Positions 42,728 to 53,582 of a DNA stretch of 64,000 nt are shown here, piece by piece (positions within the stretch are counted from its first letter, which is position 1; every line of letters begins with the position of its first letter). The notes beneath the pieces are model-generated. The model searched no databases. It had not been told where the DNA came from and saw nothing but the letters and a program-made list of their open reading frames with translations. The translations under genes were made by a program, and so were the position numbers. This DNA is from Oikopleura dioica. Its lineage: Eukaryota > Chordata > Appendicularia > Copelata > Oikopleuridae. The DNA lies in assembly GCA_907165135.1 (NCBI GenBank), contig OU015569.1, forward strand, positions 11,718,501 to 11,782,500. The letters are read 5' to 3'.

Positions 42728-43219
42728 TTTTCCTTTAATGGCGCTCTTGCCCCTTAAGGGATCACCCCCCGATTTTTCAAAACTTTGGCACCGGTCATTA
42801 TCGCCTATGATTAGATTCCTCGTTTTCTGAGGATCATTTTGATATATTATAGTACCCCTTTACATAAATGCATCCCCGAAATTTTGGCTCCCAAAGATCG
42901 GGAAAATGCATGTAAATTGTACTTAGCGTGAAAATCGCAATTTTTTTCGATTTTTCATTGTCATCGAAATAAGACAAACAAGGGGTCATTCGAAAGCTTA
43001 GAATGCGAAGATTACGAATATAATAACCGCACTAGAATTTTCGGCCAATTGTTGAAGAACAATTAAAAATAGAAATTGCTTATGAACAATTTACAACTAC
43101 CAAACAAAACCCCTTCCAAAGATATTTATTACATAAAGCAAACAAGATATAGTGGGAAAAACCAGCTGTTTTGCATAGGGTCTTTAATTTCCATTCTCTT
43201 CCTTGATTTTTTCAAAAAA

Positions 43220-44483
43220 ATGAAGCTTTCTTTATCCATTTTACTTGCCTAGAGTTCTGCTCAATGCCCTGACGAGAGTCTAGGAGACCTTTGCTTCGAG
43301 AGTTGCGCTGATACGAAGGAAGGGTGCGTTTACAAGTGCGACGATGCCGACTACACTTGCGAAACGCGGTGTTTGGCGATAGAAACCGAGTGTAGAATCG
43401 CCTGTCCTTGCAGCAGTGGCTGCCCTAGCGGTTGTTCTGGCTGCTCTAGCGAGTTCTGCGGAAACGGAAACTTGTTGATTATGGACGACAACTGGAAAGA
43501 AAGACGCGTCGGGTACAATTTAAACATGGCTACAAACAGTATTCAAGTGGCAAATGTCAACTACGAGTAAGTCCCTCTCAATCAATGATTTCTCAGTCCA
43601 ATTAACAGGCATCCCGTTGATTTCTCTATGGAAGATACATGCACAGTCGTCTTTCACGGAAAAACTCATTTCTTCGGTGGATTCCGGAATCCGCGCCGAT
43701 TCGCGACCCTTCAAAACTGTCGAGTTGTTCCGAACTCTTACGGCCTCAGATATCCCCACATTGATGGAATCTACGGCTCTTGCGCAGGTTAAGACTCAAT
43801 CATGATTTTATTCTCAAAAGAAACTTCTAGTGCACGCAAATGCTGTCTTCATGTGTTTTGGTAACGAAAGTGCTCCACTGGCAAATCGATGTCAAATGTG
43901 GAGAGAAGGACAAGAAGGAATGGACGAGCCAACAACAGCAAATGAACACGATTGGGCTGCGATGGTTTCTTTCAACAAAAAATTACTCGTCGTTGGCGGC
44001 TGTTCCAAGAACGGACCTGGCTGCAACGGCGCCGTGGAGACCTACCAGGCAGGAGACTACGATGGCTGGACTAGTCTAACTGCTCATCCAGCGACGGCGG
44101 GTATCTTCGGACACGGATTGACAACTGACGGAGAATCGGTTTTCCTTTTTGGCGGCATGACCAAGTCCCTCGGGGCCGACAGTTACAATCAATCCGTTTG
44201 GCGATTCAGAAACAACACTGTAAGTAGCGATCATTTAGAAAAGACGTAAGGAAACGATCTTTAGTGGTCGGAAATCGGAACACTCCAACAAGTAGCTAGC
44301 GGTGCAGTTGTGTCAACCGCCTTTCAAATGGGTCGATTCGCGTTTTCCGGCGAAATTTACCTTGAAAAATTCAACCTCGTCGGCGACAACGTCCAATCAA
44401 CAAGAATCGACGCTCCTGACACTGATGACATGGAAATGTACTACTCCTCATTTCTGTATACAGACGAACCTATCTGCCTTTGA
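43220..44483 (+). pseudogene. Kelch-type secreted protein, copy A, with stop in the signal peptide
   Basis: Same four exons as copy B: 43220-43566, 43609-43787, 43831-44219, 44265-44483, of identical lengths (347, 179, 389, 219). The frame is intact except codon 11, where copy B has TCA and copy A has TAG (43250-43252). The change cuts the signal peptide. It also creates a good-looking 3' splice site (TTTTACTTGCCTAG), so an alternative upstream first exon could rescue the gene. See copy B for domains. A 5.2 kb transposon is inserted about 200 bp downstream. Confidence 0.7.
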
Positions 44484-45044
44484 TTTCAAAAGTGAAGTGA
44501 AGAAATAAAGCTAAGGAAATCATTAAAAGTTTTGCTCGTAAAATGAAACAGCTGCAAAGAATGAACCCAGAAACGGGTCGTTTCGTTAGTTTTTTCTCGT
44601 CTGCTTTTTTACGATCATCGGAGCAGCGCAATCAGCATTTCCGCTTACTTTTTAAAATGTCAAAGTCAAGAGCGCTAGGAGCGTAGAGTCTGTAGACTAG
44701 GGTCCGGCAAGTGGTTTGGGGTGGTCAACTTGAAGCGGTCTTATATATACCCTCGTGATCCCTATGATCTGGGGATTATAAAAATGTATGACTCATCACC
44801 ATACGAGTTGGGAATAGGATTCTAGAGTCATTTGAAGTTCTAAAAAATGAATTTTTTTGTTTTCTCTTTTTGTTAAAGATAAGTGCCCAAGGGGGTTTTA
44901 AGGCACGCAGATTTCAAAAAATATTGTCTCAAAAGCGCCCGAGGGCATTTTTCATTTATATCAGACGAAAAATATATTTTTTTGATTTGGAAAAATGATC
45001 AAAAACTTTCGTTATTTTCAACGCTTTTTAAAAAATTGCGATGG

Positions 45045-46056
45045 GGCCCGAAGGGCCGTTTCCCCCCCTTCCCTGGCTTTTAATTAAATTTGGGCTTGAC
45101 GGCCCGAAGGGCCGTTTCCCTCCCTTCCCTGGCTTTTAATTAAATTTGGGCTTGACGGCCCGAAGGGCCGTTTCCCCCCCTTCCCTGGCTTTTAATTAAA
45201 TTTGGGCTTGACGGCCCGAAGGGCCGTTTCCCCTTCCCTGGCTTTTAATTAAATTTGGGCTTGACGGCCCGAAGGGCCGTTTCCCCTTCCCTGGCTTTTA
45301 ATTAAATTTGGGCTTGACGGCCCGAAGGGCCGTTTCCCTTGCCTGGCTATTAATTAAATTTGGGCTTGACGGCCCGAAGGGCCGTTTCCCCTTCCCTGGC
45401 TTTTAATTAAATTTGGGCTTGACGGCCCGAAGGGCCGTTTCCCCTTCCCTGGCTTTTAATTAAATTTGGGCTTGACGGCCCGAAGGGCCGTTTCCCCTTC
45501 CTGGCTTTTAATTAAATTTGGGCTTGACGGCCCGAAGGGCCGTTTCCCCTTCCCTGGCTTTTAATTAAATTTGGGCTTGACGGCCCGAAGGGCCGTTTCC
45601 CCTTCCCTGGCTTTTAATTAAATTTGGGCTTGACGGCCCGAAGGGCCGTTTCCCCTTCCCTGGCTTTTAATTAAATTTGGGCTTGACGGCCCGAAGGGCC
45701 GTTTCCCCTTCCCTGGCTTTTAATTAAATTTGGGCTTGACGGCCCGAAGGGCCGTTTCCCCTTCCCTGGCTTTTAATTAAATTTGGGCTTGACGGCCCGA
45801 AGGGCCGTTTCCCTTCCCTGGCTTTTAATTAAATTTGGGCTTGACGGCCCGAAGGGCCGTTTCCCCTTCCCTGGCTTTTAATTAAATTTGGGCTTGACGG
45901 CCCGAAGGGCCGTTTCCCCTTCCCTGGCTTTTAATTAAATTTGGGCTTGACGGCCCGAAGGGCCGTTTCCCCCCCTTCCCTGGCTTTTAATTAAATTTGG
46001 GCTTGACGGCCCGAAGGGCCGTTTCCCCCCCTTCCCTGGCTTTTAATTAAATTTGG
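45045..46056. repeat. 53-bp satellite array 1 (GGCCCGAAGGGCC units)
   Basis: About 19 units of GGCCCGAAGGGCC + GTTTCCCCTTCCCTGGC + TTTTAATTAAATTTGGGC + TTGAC. Units differ mainly by the length of the C tract (3-7 C), with occasional TAT for TTT. Each unit holds a GC palindrome and a TTAATTAA palindrome. Confidence 0.97.
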
Positions 46057-47059
46057 GTATCAGCTCTTTGTTCCCAATATATCGAGCTTTACGTCACTGA
46101 TTCGACTCAACGCGCTCAAAGGTGAAAAAGATCAAGTTCACGTGAGCAATTTATCCGATTTATCTGAACTGAGAAAATCGAGTAAGTTATTTATATTCGA
46201 GTTGGCAGTTGTTTCGCGGCGAAAGGAGAAAATGAAAGGCTCGTTTTCAAATAGGTGTCATTTTTAAAGAGAGGAAGAGTCCTTTTATATTTGGAATAGG
46301 GACCACAGGCTAATTTCAAAGCTCTAATTATGGCACAGGTGCCGAAATTAAATGAGTTAGATACTTTGATTTATTTAAATAATGCCTGCCGCAACTATTT
46401 ATGACACGATCAGCATTGATTCTATCTGGTCAAAAATATCTCTTAAGGATATAGCCGTTCTCAAGGCACTTTCGTAGCGCTAAAAGGGGACGATAAAATT
46501 TTTTCATTTCAAAAGGAACCCTACCTAAAATTGCCTAAGAAACCCGATTCTAGTGTTTTTTTTAATTTTTTTATGGAAAAATTTGTCTTTAGAGCAATTT
46601 TAAATCTTACGATCACTTTTTCTCGAAAATTTTCCATTAAATCGGTCGAGTTTTTTTGATAAATTAAAAATTTGGACCTTTCTCTACATTCCTAGGGTCT
46701 AAAGTTAAATAGATTCCAATTATTTATGATTCTAGCGCCATTTTTATGAGGCTTACTTGAGTAAGCCGAAGCGTCAGACAGCGCTCTGGTTTGCTGCGCT
46801 GGGCGCCCTCCTCTATCGCGCGGTGAGGCTGGCATGTGAAAGAGCGCGCTGATTGGTCGAGCGCCCTGAACGCAGCATTTATGAAAAAGAAAAGCCAAAA
46901 AGAAGAAGACGCTAGAATGAAAATTTGCTCGGGTTTTGAAATTTTGAGGCCCTAGGAAGATAGATTAGCAGTTATCTATAATAATACACGGTTTAGTTTT
47001 AGCGATTTAATCGAAAAATTTCGAGAAAAAGTGATCGTGAGATTTCAAATTGCTCTAGA

Positions 47060-49869
47060 GTAGGGTCCGGCAAGTGGTTTGGGGTGGTCAACTTGAAGCG
47101 GTCTTATATATACCCTCGTGATCCCTATGATCTGGGGATTATAAAAATGTATGACTCATCACCATACGAGTTGGGAATAGGATTCTAGAGTCATTTGAAG
47201 TTCTAAAAATGAATTTTTGTTTTCTCTTTTGTTAAAGATAAGTGCCCAAGGGGGTTTTAAGGCACGCAGATTTCAAAAAATATTGTCTCAAAAGCGCCCG
47301 AGGGCATTTTTCATTTATATCAGACGAAAAATATATTTTTTTGATTTGGAAAAATGATCAAAAACTTTCGTTATTTTCAACGCTTTTTAAAAAATTGCGA
47401 TGGGGCCCGAAGGGCCGTTTCCCCCCCTTCCCTGGCTTTTAATTAAATTTGGGCTTGACGGCCCGAAGGGCCGTTTCCCTCCCTTCCCTGGCTTTTAATT
47501 AAATTTGGGCTTGACGGCCCGAAGGGCCGTTTCCCCCCCTTCCCTGGCTTTTAATTAAATTTGGGCTTGACGGCCCGAAGGGCCGTTTCCCTTCCCTGGC
47601 TTTTAATTAAATTTGGGCTTGACGGCCCGAAGGGCCGTTTCCCCTTCCCTGGCTTTTAATTAAATTTGGGCTTGACGGCCCGAAGGGCCGTTTCCCCTTG
47701 CCTGGCTATTAATTAAATTTGGGCTTGACGGCCCGAAGGGCCGTTTCCCTTCCCTGGCTTTTAATTAAATTTGGGCTTGACGGCCCGAAGGGCCGTTTCC
47801 CCTTCCCTGGCTTTTAATTAAATTTGGGCTTGACGGCCCGAAGGGCCGTTTCCCTTCCCTGGCTTTTAATTAAATTTGGGCTTGACGGCCCGAAGGGCCG
47901 TTTCCCTTCCCTGGCTTTTAATTAAATTTGGGCTTGACGGCCCGAAGGGCCGTTTCCCCTTCCCTGGCTTTTAATTAAATTTGGGCTTGACGGCCCGAAG
48001 GGCCGTTTCCCCTTCCCTGGCTTTTAATTAAATTTGGGCTTGACGGCCCGAAGGGCCGTTTCCCCTTCCTGGCTTTTAATTAAATTTGGGCTTGACGGCC
48101 CGAAGGGCCGTTTCCCTTCCCTGGCTTTTAATTAAATTTGGGCTTGACGGCCCGAAGGGCCGTTTCCCCTTCCCTGGCTTTTAATTAAATTTGGGCTTGA
48201 CGGCCCGAAGGGCCGTTTCCCCTTCCCTGGCTTTTAATTAAATTTGGGCTTGACGGCCCGAAGGGCCGTTTCCCCTTCCCTGGCTTTTAATTAAATTTGG
48301 GCTTGACGGCCCGAAGGGCCGTTTCCCCTTCCCTGGCTTTTAATTAAATTTGGGCTTGACGGCCCGAAGGGCCGTTTCCCCTTCCCTGGCTTTTAATTAA
48401 ATTTGGGCTTGACGGCCCGAAGGGCCGTTTCCCTTCCCTGGCTTTTAATTAAATTTGGGCTTGACGGCCCGAAGGGCCGTTTCCCCTTCCTGGCTTTTAA
48501 TTAAATTTGGGCTTGACGGCCCGAAGGGCCGTTTCCCCTTCCCTGGCTTTTAATTAAATTTGGGCTTGACGGCCCGAAGGGCCGTTTCCCCTTCCCTGGC
48601 TTTTAATTAAATTTGGGCTTGACGGCCCGAAGGGCCGTTTCCCCTTCCCTGGCTTTTAATTAAATTTGGGCTTGACGGCCCGAAGGGCCGTTTCCCCTTC
48701 CCTGGCTTTTAATTAAATTTGGGCTTGACGGCCCGAAGGGCCGTTTCCCCTTCCCTGGCTTTTAATTAAATTTGGGCTTGACGGCCCGAAGGGCCGTTTC
48801 CCCTTCCCTGGCTTTTAATTAAATTTGGGCTTGACGGCCCGAAGGGCCGTTTCCCCTTCCCTGGCTTTTAATTAAATTTGGGCTTGACGGCCCGAAGGGC
48901 CGTTTCCCCTTCCCTGGCTTTTAATTAAATTTGGGCTTGACGGCCCGAAGGGCCGTTTCCCCTTCCCTGGCTTTTAATTAAATTTTGGCTTGACATAGGC
49001 AGGGAACTTAAATGTTCAAGACTGAGTTGATCAATTTCAGTTTTGTCCCTATCCCCGCCCACACCCATTTTTTATTAAATCTGAATTGTTCCAATTTCAA
49101 AAATCGTTATGGTTTTTATATAACCGCATTCTTTTTCAGAACACCGAAATGATTTTCATTATTATTATTTATGTATATTATTATTATGTTATAGTTTATA
49201 ATAATTTTTATGATTAATGTGAAGTTTATTGCATATCGATTACGGCTCTTTAGACCATCTTCAGTGCAAAGAGAACTAGAAAAAGAGGAATTGTAACTCC
49301 TCGTTACTCCTTTCTAAGCAAATATCTTCAAGCAAAAGTCCTCCGGAGGACTTTCCCAAGGCTGAAATATCGTATTTCAACCTCGAAAACCTTAAATATC
49401 TTACGATTCCCAACTCGACAAAGAGTGATTGACACTCCTATTTGTAGATTAGAGTCTGCGCTATTATAATCAAGAAAGTTTTACGCTTCAAGTTGAACTT
49501 TACTGTATTAAATTTTTGATTGAAACTCATAGAAAGGTGAAATTTCGGCGTTTGTTGAACTTTGAACGGGAATTTTTCCAAGAAAACATTGATGAAATTC
49601 TATCAATGATCTCTTAAAATGAAGCTCAGAGTCTGTTCTTTAAGTTAAATGATCAACCGATCAAAATATATGACTACAGTAAAATTTTTCTTAATAAAAA
49701 CAATGATAACCCAAAAAACTCTCAAAAATCCTCAAAATTGCCTGTAAATTTTTTCTAGTTGGGTTTCAAGCTTCACTGTAATGGAATAAAATATGTTTTT
49801 TGACCTGAAGAATTCGATAAAAGTGAAATGGGCTAATAAAAATCTGACCCTCATCCATGCCGGACCCTA
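47060..49869. mobile_element. Inner full-length copy of the same element
   Basis: Starts TAGGGTCCGGCAAGTGG, preceded by GCTCTAGAG, and shares the right end at 49869. The leader 47060-47405 is nearly identical to 44698-45050, differing mostly by homopolymer length. The right unique part (48984-49869) has no second copy. Confidence 0.75.
47402..48983. repeat. 53-bp satellite array 2
   Basis: About 29-30 units of the same 53-bp repeat as array 1. The opening unit order (7-C, TCC, 7-C) is the same as in array 1, showing that the block was copied whole and later changed in length. Ends where GGGCTTGAC becomes TTGGCTTGACATAGG. Confidence 0.97.
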
Positions 49870-50019
49870 CTGTAGACATCAACAATAACGATTTCGGAAA
49901 TTTTTTCAGAATTTTCGAGTTGAAGTTAGTTGTTTATTAAAAGGGGTCGCATCAGGAATTTTGTGATATTTAGCAGTAGAAAATAATGATTCGTTGAAAA
50001 AACTTTTCAAACGCGGTGT

Positions 50020-50122
50020 TTACAGATTGCTGAAGGAGCTACAGTTGGTCGCGTACTGCTCGCATTTGCTGAATAAGTAGCAAGGAGGATTGACTTCGTC
50101 GTATTTGTCGAAAGTTGGGGAG
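50020..50122 (-). pseudogene. Truncated last-exon fragment of the rhomboid gene
   Basis: Closely matches 53583-53686, the 3' end of the rhomboid CDS (PTFDKYDEVNPPCYLFSKCE region to the stop). The match, which includes the downstream flank 49878-50019, breaks off after GTTGGGGAGA at about 50122. The rest of the gene is absent, so this is a duplication edge. Confidence 0.85.
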
Positions 50123-50455
50123 ATTATTACTATTCTAGAGATTATACTATTCTAGTTTCTATTGTAGCTTTCAACATCAAGATCAAAAACAAGCTCATTT
50201 TCAGCATTTATTAAAAAATTAGTTTCAAGACTGCTGAAATAAGTAACTCTTGGTTTTTCTACTTGACTCAAGCGTAAAAGAAAGATTGTTCACTCTTTCA
50301 AGACACACTTTATTGAATGATCCTATTTGGATCGAGTACAGATAGATCGCGGGGAAAGCAGCTGATAGGAAATGAGAACAGTTGATTCGCGGCGGAAATA
50401 GCCTTATCTATCTAAGCTCAACGGGAGACCGATTGAGGACTTTATGTCACTCATA

Positions 50456-51250
50456 TCACTGCGACTGGTAAAAGTTGTTGAGAATTGCGACTGTTGAGGA
50501 GAAGAGCAGGAATCCGGTGATTCTCTAAAGATGATGTTATTTACATGTTGTACACAGTTATTAATAATCAAATTTTTCAAAAGTTCACTTACATTGAGTC
50601 GTTCTCTTTTTATCTGTTTTTCACGTTGCTTTTCTTCCATTTCCAAACAGAGTTCTGAAATTGAGAGGTTGAATTTAATGCTTTTTATTATGATATAAGT
50701 TAACTCAAATGAGTTATTACAATTTTTTTGCATTCAGAATGCTATTTGATTATAATCAGGCTAAATCTTTGAGTATCTTTCGAACATATAACTCAGCGAC
50801 ATCTTACCTTTGGACATCGACATTAAAATTTCATCCACAAGACAATCAATCTCACATTCGCTGCGGTTTGCTGACCATTGAGTGAAGGAGATCATGGATT
50901 CAACGCTTGATAAGAGTTCAAAAATCTGCGCGTATATACTATGGATATTTGCTAATTTTAAAAATTGAAGATAAGAGTATTCGTGTAGCATTACATATGC
51001 AGCTAATTAAATAATCATTCTGAACTCTGGCTGGAGAAGGTTCTGATGATGGGTGCTTCCGGTTGTTCGACTTCTATCCCTTTGTGTTCTTCTTCTTCGC
51101 TCACAAATTTTTCTTTTTTCTTGATAGAAAAAAGAAATTTTGTTTTTTTTGGCGTTCTTCCCCTAAAAAAGTATTTAAAATAATCCTGCTTTGATATATT
51201 TCTTACGATGGACGAGGGCTGGTCAGGCTACTCTCCGTAGTGGGACCCTT
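50456..51250 (-). CDS. C-tail-anchored membrane protein, copy B (5' end unresolved)
   Basis: Well-resolved exons: 50925-50808, 50654-50593, 50524-50456, all GT-AG and in phase. The last exon is 69 nt, as in copy A, and encodes the hydrophobic tail TGFLLFSSTVAILNNF. The preceding coil (ELCLEMEEKQREKQIKRERL) and middle (CEIDCLVDEILMSMSK) align with copy A. Further upstream, 51180-51015 (EEEHKGIEVEQPEAPIIRTF) aligns with copy A's N-terminus and 51240-51206 may be another exon, but the junction to 50925 is unclear: the frame ends at TGA 51015-51017 unless spliced. Strongly diverged from copy A. Confidence 0.5.
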
Positions 51251-51461
51251 GCAGATAAAACCACGCATGTCTTGAGGTCCTTCAGAAGATATCTTGAAAC
51301 GCTTACAACAAAAAAAGCCTTACCGTAATTGTCTTGAAGTTAAAACTGATTTTTTAAACAAAAACATATTCTATATTAAAACGAGTTCTAGAAACTTTTA
51401 ATAAAAATAACCAAAGTCATCCCTTTCAAAGAATTAAAACAAGAAAAGAATCACCAACCAG

Positions 51462-51856
51462 CTGGGGTCGGCATCGGTACACGGTGCACGGTGCAATTGC
51501 ACCGCACCGATGCACCGATTGCACCGATTTTTCGGTGCGGTGCGGAGCGGTGCACGAAATGGGATTGCACCGATTGCACCGATTTTCTGTTTTCCTTAAC
51601 AAACTTAGCCTAAAACTTAACTAAAACTCTTGATTCTGCTTTCAAACTCAATTCTATCATCGAATGTTTGTTAGGTGAAAGATTTGGAAGCATTAAGACA
51701 GTTTTTTCTCGAAGTTCTCTAATTTTATTTTAATCGGGACAGTCGGTGCAATCGGTGCAATCGGTGCGGTGCGAAACGGTGCAATTGTCCCTCGAAAATA
51801 AATCGGTGCGGTGCGGTGCGGTGCACCATCGACCGTTGCACCGATGCCGACCCCAG
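51462..51856. mobile_element. 395-bp CTGGG/CCCAG element built of GGTGCACCGATT repeats
   Basis: Terminal inverted repeats CTGGGGTCGGCATCGGT ... ACCGATGCCGACCCCAG and an exact 8-bp duplication CCAACCAG (51454-51461 and 51857-51864). The interior is dominated by GGTGCAATTGCACC, GCACCGATT and GGTGCGGTGCGG repeats around a short unique core. Confidence 0.95.
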
Positions 51857-51964
51857 CCAACCAGGATATTTATTACATAAAACAAACACGATGTAGTGGG
51901 AAAAAACAGCTGTTTTGTATAAAGGCCTTTAATTTCCATTCTCTTCCTTGATTTTTTCAAAAAC

Positions 51965-53228
51965 ATGAAGCTTTCTTTATCAATTTTACTTGCCTCAAGT
52001 TCTGCTCAATGCCCTGACGAAAGTCTAGGAGACCTTTGCTTTGAGAGTTGCGCTGATACGAAGGAAGGATGCGTTTACAAGTGCGATGATGCCGACTATA
52101 CCTGCGAAACGCGGTGTTTGGCGATCGAAACCGAGTGCAGAATCGCCTGTCCTTGCAGCAGTGGCTGCCCAAGTGGTTGTTCTGGCTGCTCTAGTGAGTT
52201 CTGCGGAAACGGAAACTTGTTGATTATGGACGACAACTGGAAAGAAAGACGCGTCGGGTACAATTTAAACATGGCTACGAACAGTATTCAAGTCGCAAAT
52301 GTCAATTACGAGTAAGTCCCTCTCAATCAATGCTTTCTTTGTCCAATTTACAGGCACCCAGTTGACTTCTCAATGGAAGATACATGCACAGTCGTCTTTC
52401 ACGGAAAAACTCATTTCTTCGGTGGATTCCGGAATCCGCGCCGATTCGCGACGCTTCAAAACTGCCGAGTTGTTCCGAATTCTTATGGACTCAGATATCC
52501 CCACATTGATGGAATCTACGGCTCTTGCGCAGGTTAAAATTCAATGATGATTTTATTCTCAAAAGAAACTTCTAGTGCACGCAAATGCTGTCTTCATGTG
52601 TTTCGGTAACGAAAGCGCTCCTCTCGCAAATCGATGTCAAATGTGGAGAGAAGGACAAGAAGGAATCGACGAGCCAACGACTGCGAATGAACACGACTGG
52701 GCGGCGATGATTTCTTTCAACAAAAAATTACTCGTCGTTGGCGGCTGCTCCAAGAACGGACCTGGCTGCAACGGCGCCGTAGAGACCTACCAGGCAGGAG
52801 ACTACGATGGCTGGACTAGTTTGACTGCTCATCCAGCGACGGCGGGTATCTTCGGACACGGATTGACAACTGACGGAGAATCGGTTTTCCTTTTTGGCGG
52901 CATGACCAAGTCTCTCGGAGCCGACAGCTACAATCAATCCATCTGGCGATTCAGAAACAACACTGTAAGTAGCGATCATTTCGAAAAAATTGTGAGAGAC
53001 GATCTTTAGTGGTCGGAAATCGGAACTCTCCAACAAGTATCTAGCGGTGCAGTTGTCTCAACCGCCTTTCAAATGGGTCGATTCGCGTTTTCCGGCGAAA
53101 TCTACCTTGAAAGATTCAACCTCGTCGGCGACAACGTCCAATCAACGAGAATCAACGCTCCTGACATTGATGACATGGAAATGTACTACTCCTCATTTTT
53201 GTATACAGACGAACCTATTTGCCTTTGA
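51965..53228 (+). CDS. Secreted kelch-motif protein with Cys-rich N-terminus, copy B
   Basis: Exons 51965-52311, 52354-52532, 52576-52964, 53010-53228; 377 residues, all GT-AG. A signal peptide is followed by a region with about 20 cysteines (CPDESLGDLCFESC ... CPCSSGCPSGCSGCSS), EGF/EB-like. Kelch-type blades follow, each with paired glycines and a Trp/Tyr: THFFGGFRNPRRF, KKLLVVGGCSKNG and ESVFLFGGMTKSLG. Extracellular kelch beta-propeller proteins usually bind other matrix or surface proteins; the ligand is unknown. The copy at 43220-44483 is nearly identical apart from one stop codon. The downstream rhomboid gene is convergent. Confidence 0.8.
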
Positions 53229-53582
53229 TTTCAAAAGTGAAGTGAAGAAATAAAGCTAAGGAAACCATTAAAAGTTTTGCTCGTAAAATGAATCAGCTGC
53301 AAAGAATGAACCCAGAAACGGGTCGTTTCGTTAGTTTTTTCTCGTCTGCTTTTTTACGATCATCGGAGCAGCGCGATCAGCATTTCCGCTTACTTTTTTA
53401 AATGTCAAAGTCAAGAGCGCTAAGAGCGGTAAGAGTCTGTAGACATTAACAATAACGATTTCGGAAATTTTTTAAGAATTTTCGAGTTGAAGTTGTTTAT
53501 TAATAGAAGTCGCATCAGCAATTTCGTGATATTTAGCAGTAGAAAATAATGATTCGTTGAAAAAACTTTTCAAACGCATTCT

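Larger units (their letters stand above)
44698..49869. mobile_element. 5.2-kb composite hAT-like non-autonomous element
   Basis: Outer terminal inverted repeats TAGGGTCCGGCA ... TGCCGGACCCTA with an exact 8-bp duplication CTGTAGAC (44690-44697 and 49870-49877). The uninterrupted target is present at 53437-53444 beside the paralogous kelch gene, which proves the insertion boundaries. No frame longer than about 70 codons, so no transposase. The left 1.36 kb (leader + 53-bp array) is repeated at 47060-48983, so the element carries two leader-array blocks separated by about 1 kb containing inverted arms (ACGATCACTTTTTCTCGA). Confidence 0.92.

Noticed and set aside
45045-48983. Regular direct repeats resembling a CRISPR array
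   Set aside because: Units of 53-57 bp are almost identical along their full length, with no unique spacers and no cas-like gene; this is a tandem satellite inside a transposon of a eukaryotic genome.
50404-50524. Ser-rich C-terminus reading of the 50.5 kb gene
   Set aside because: That frame needs a splice one base out of phase; the in-phase frame ends after 69 nt with a hydrophobic tail of the same length as the paralogue's last exon.
50991-51015. Apparent operon (stop and next ATG 23 nt apart on the minus strand)
   Set aside because: Comparison with the paralogue at 41.6-42.7 kb shows that both parts belong to one gene separated by an unresolved intron, not two operon genes.
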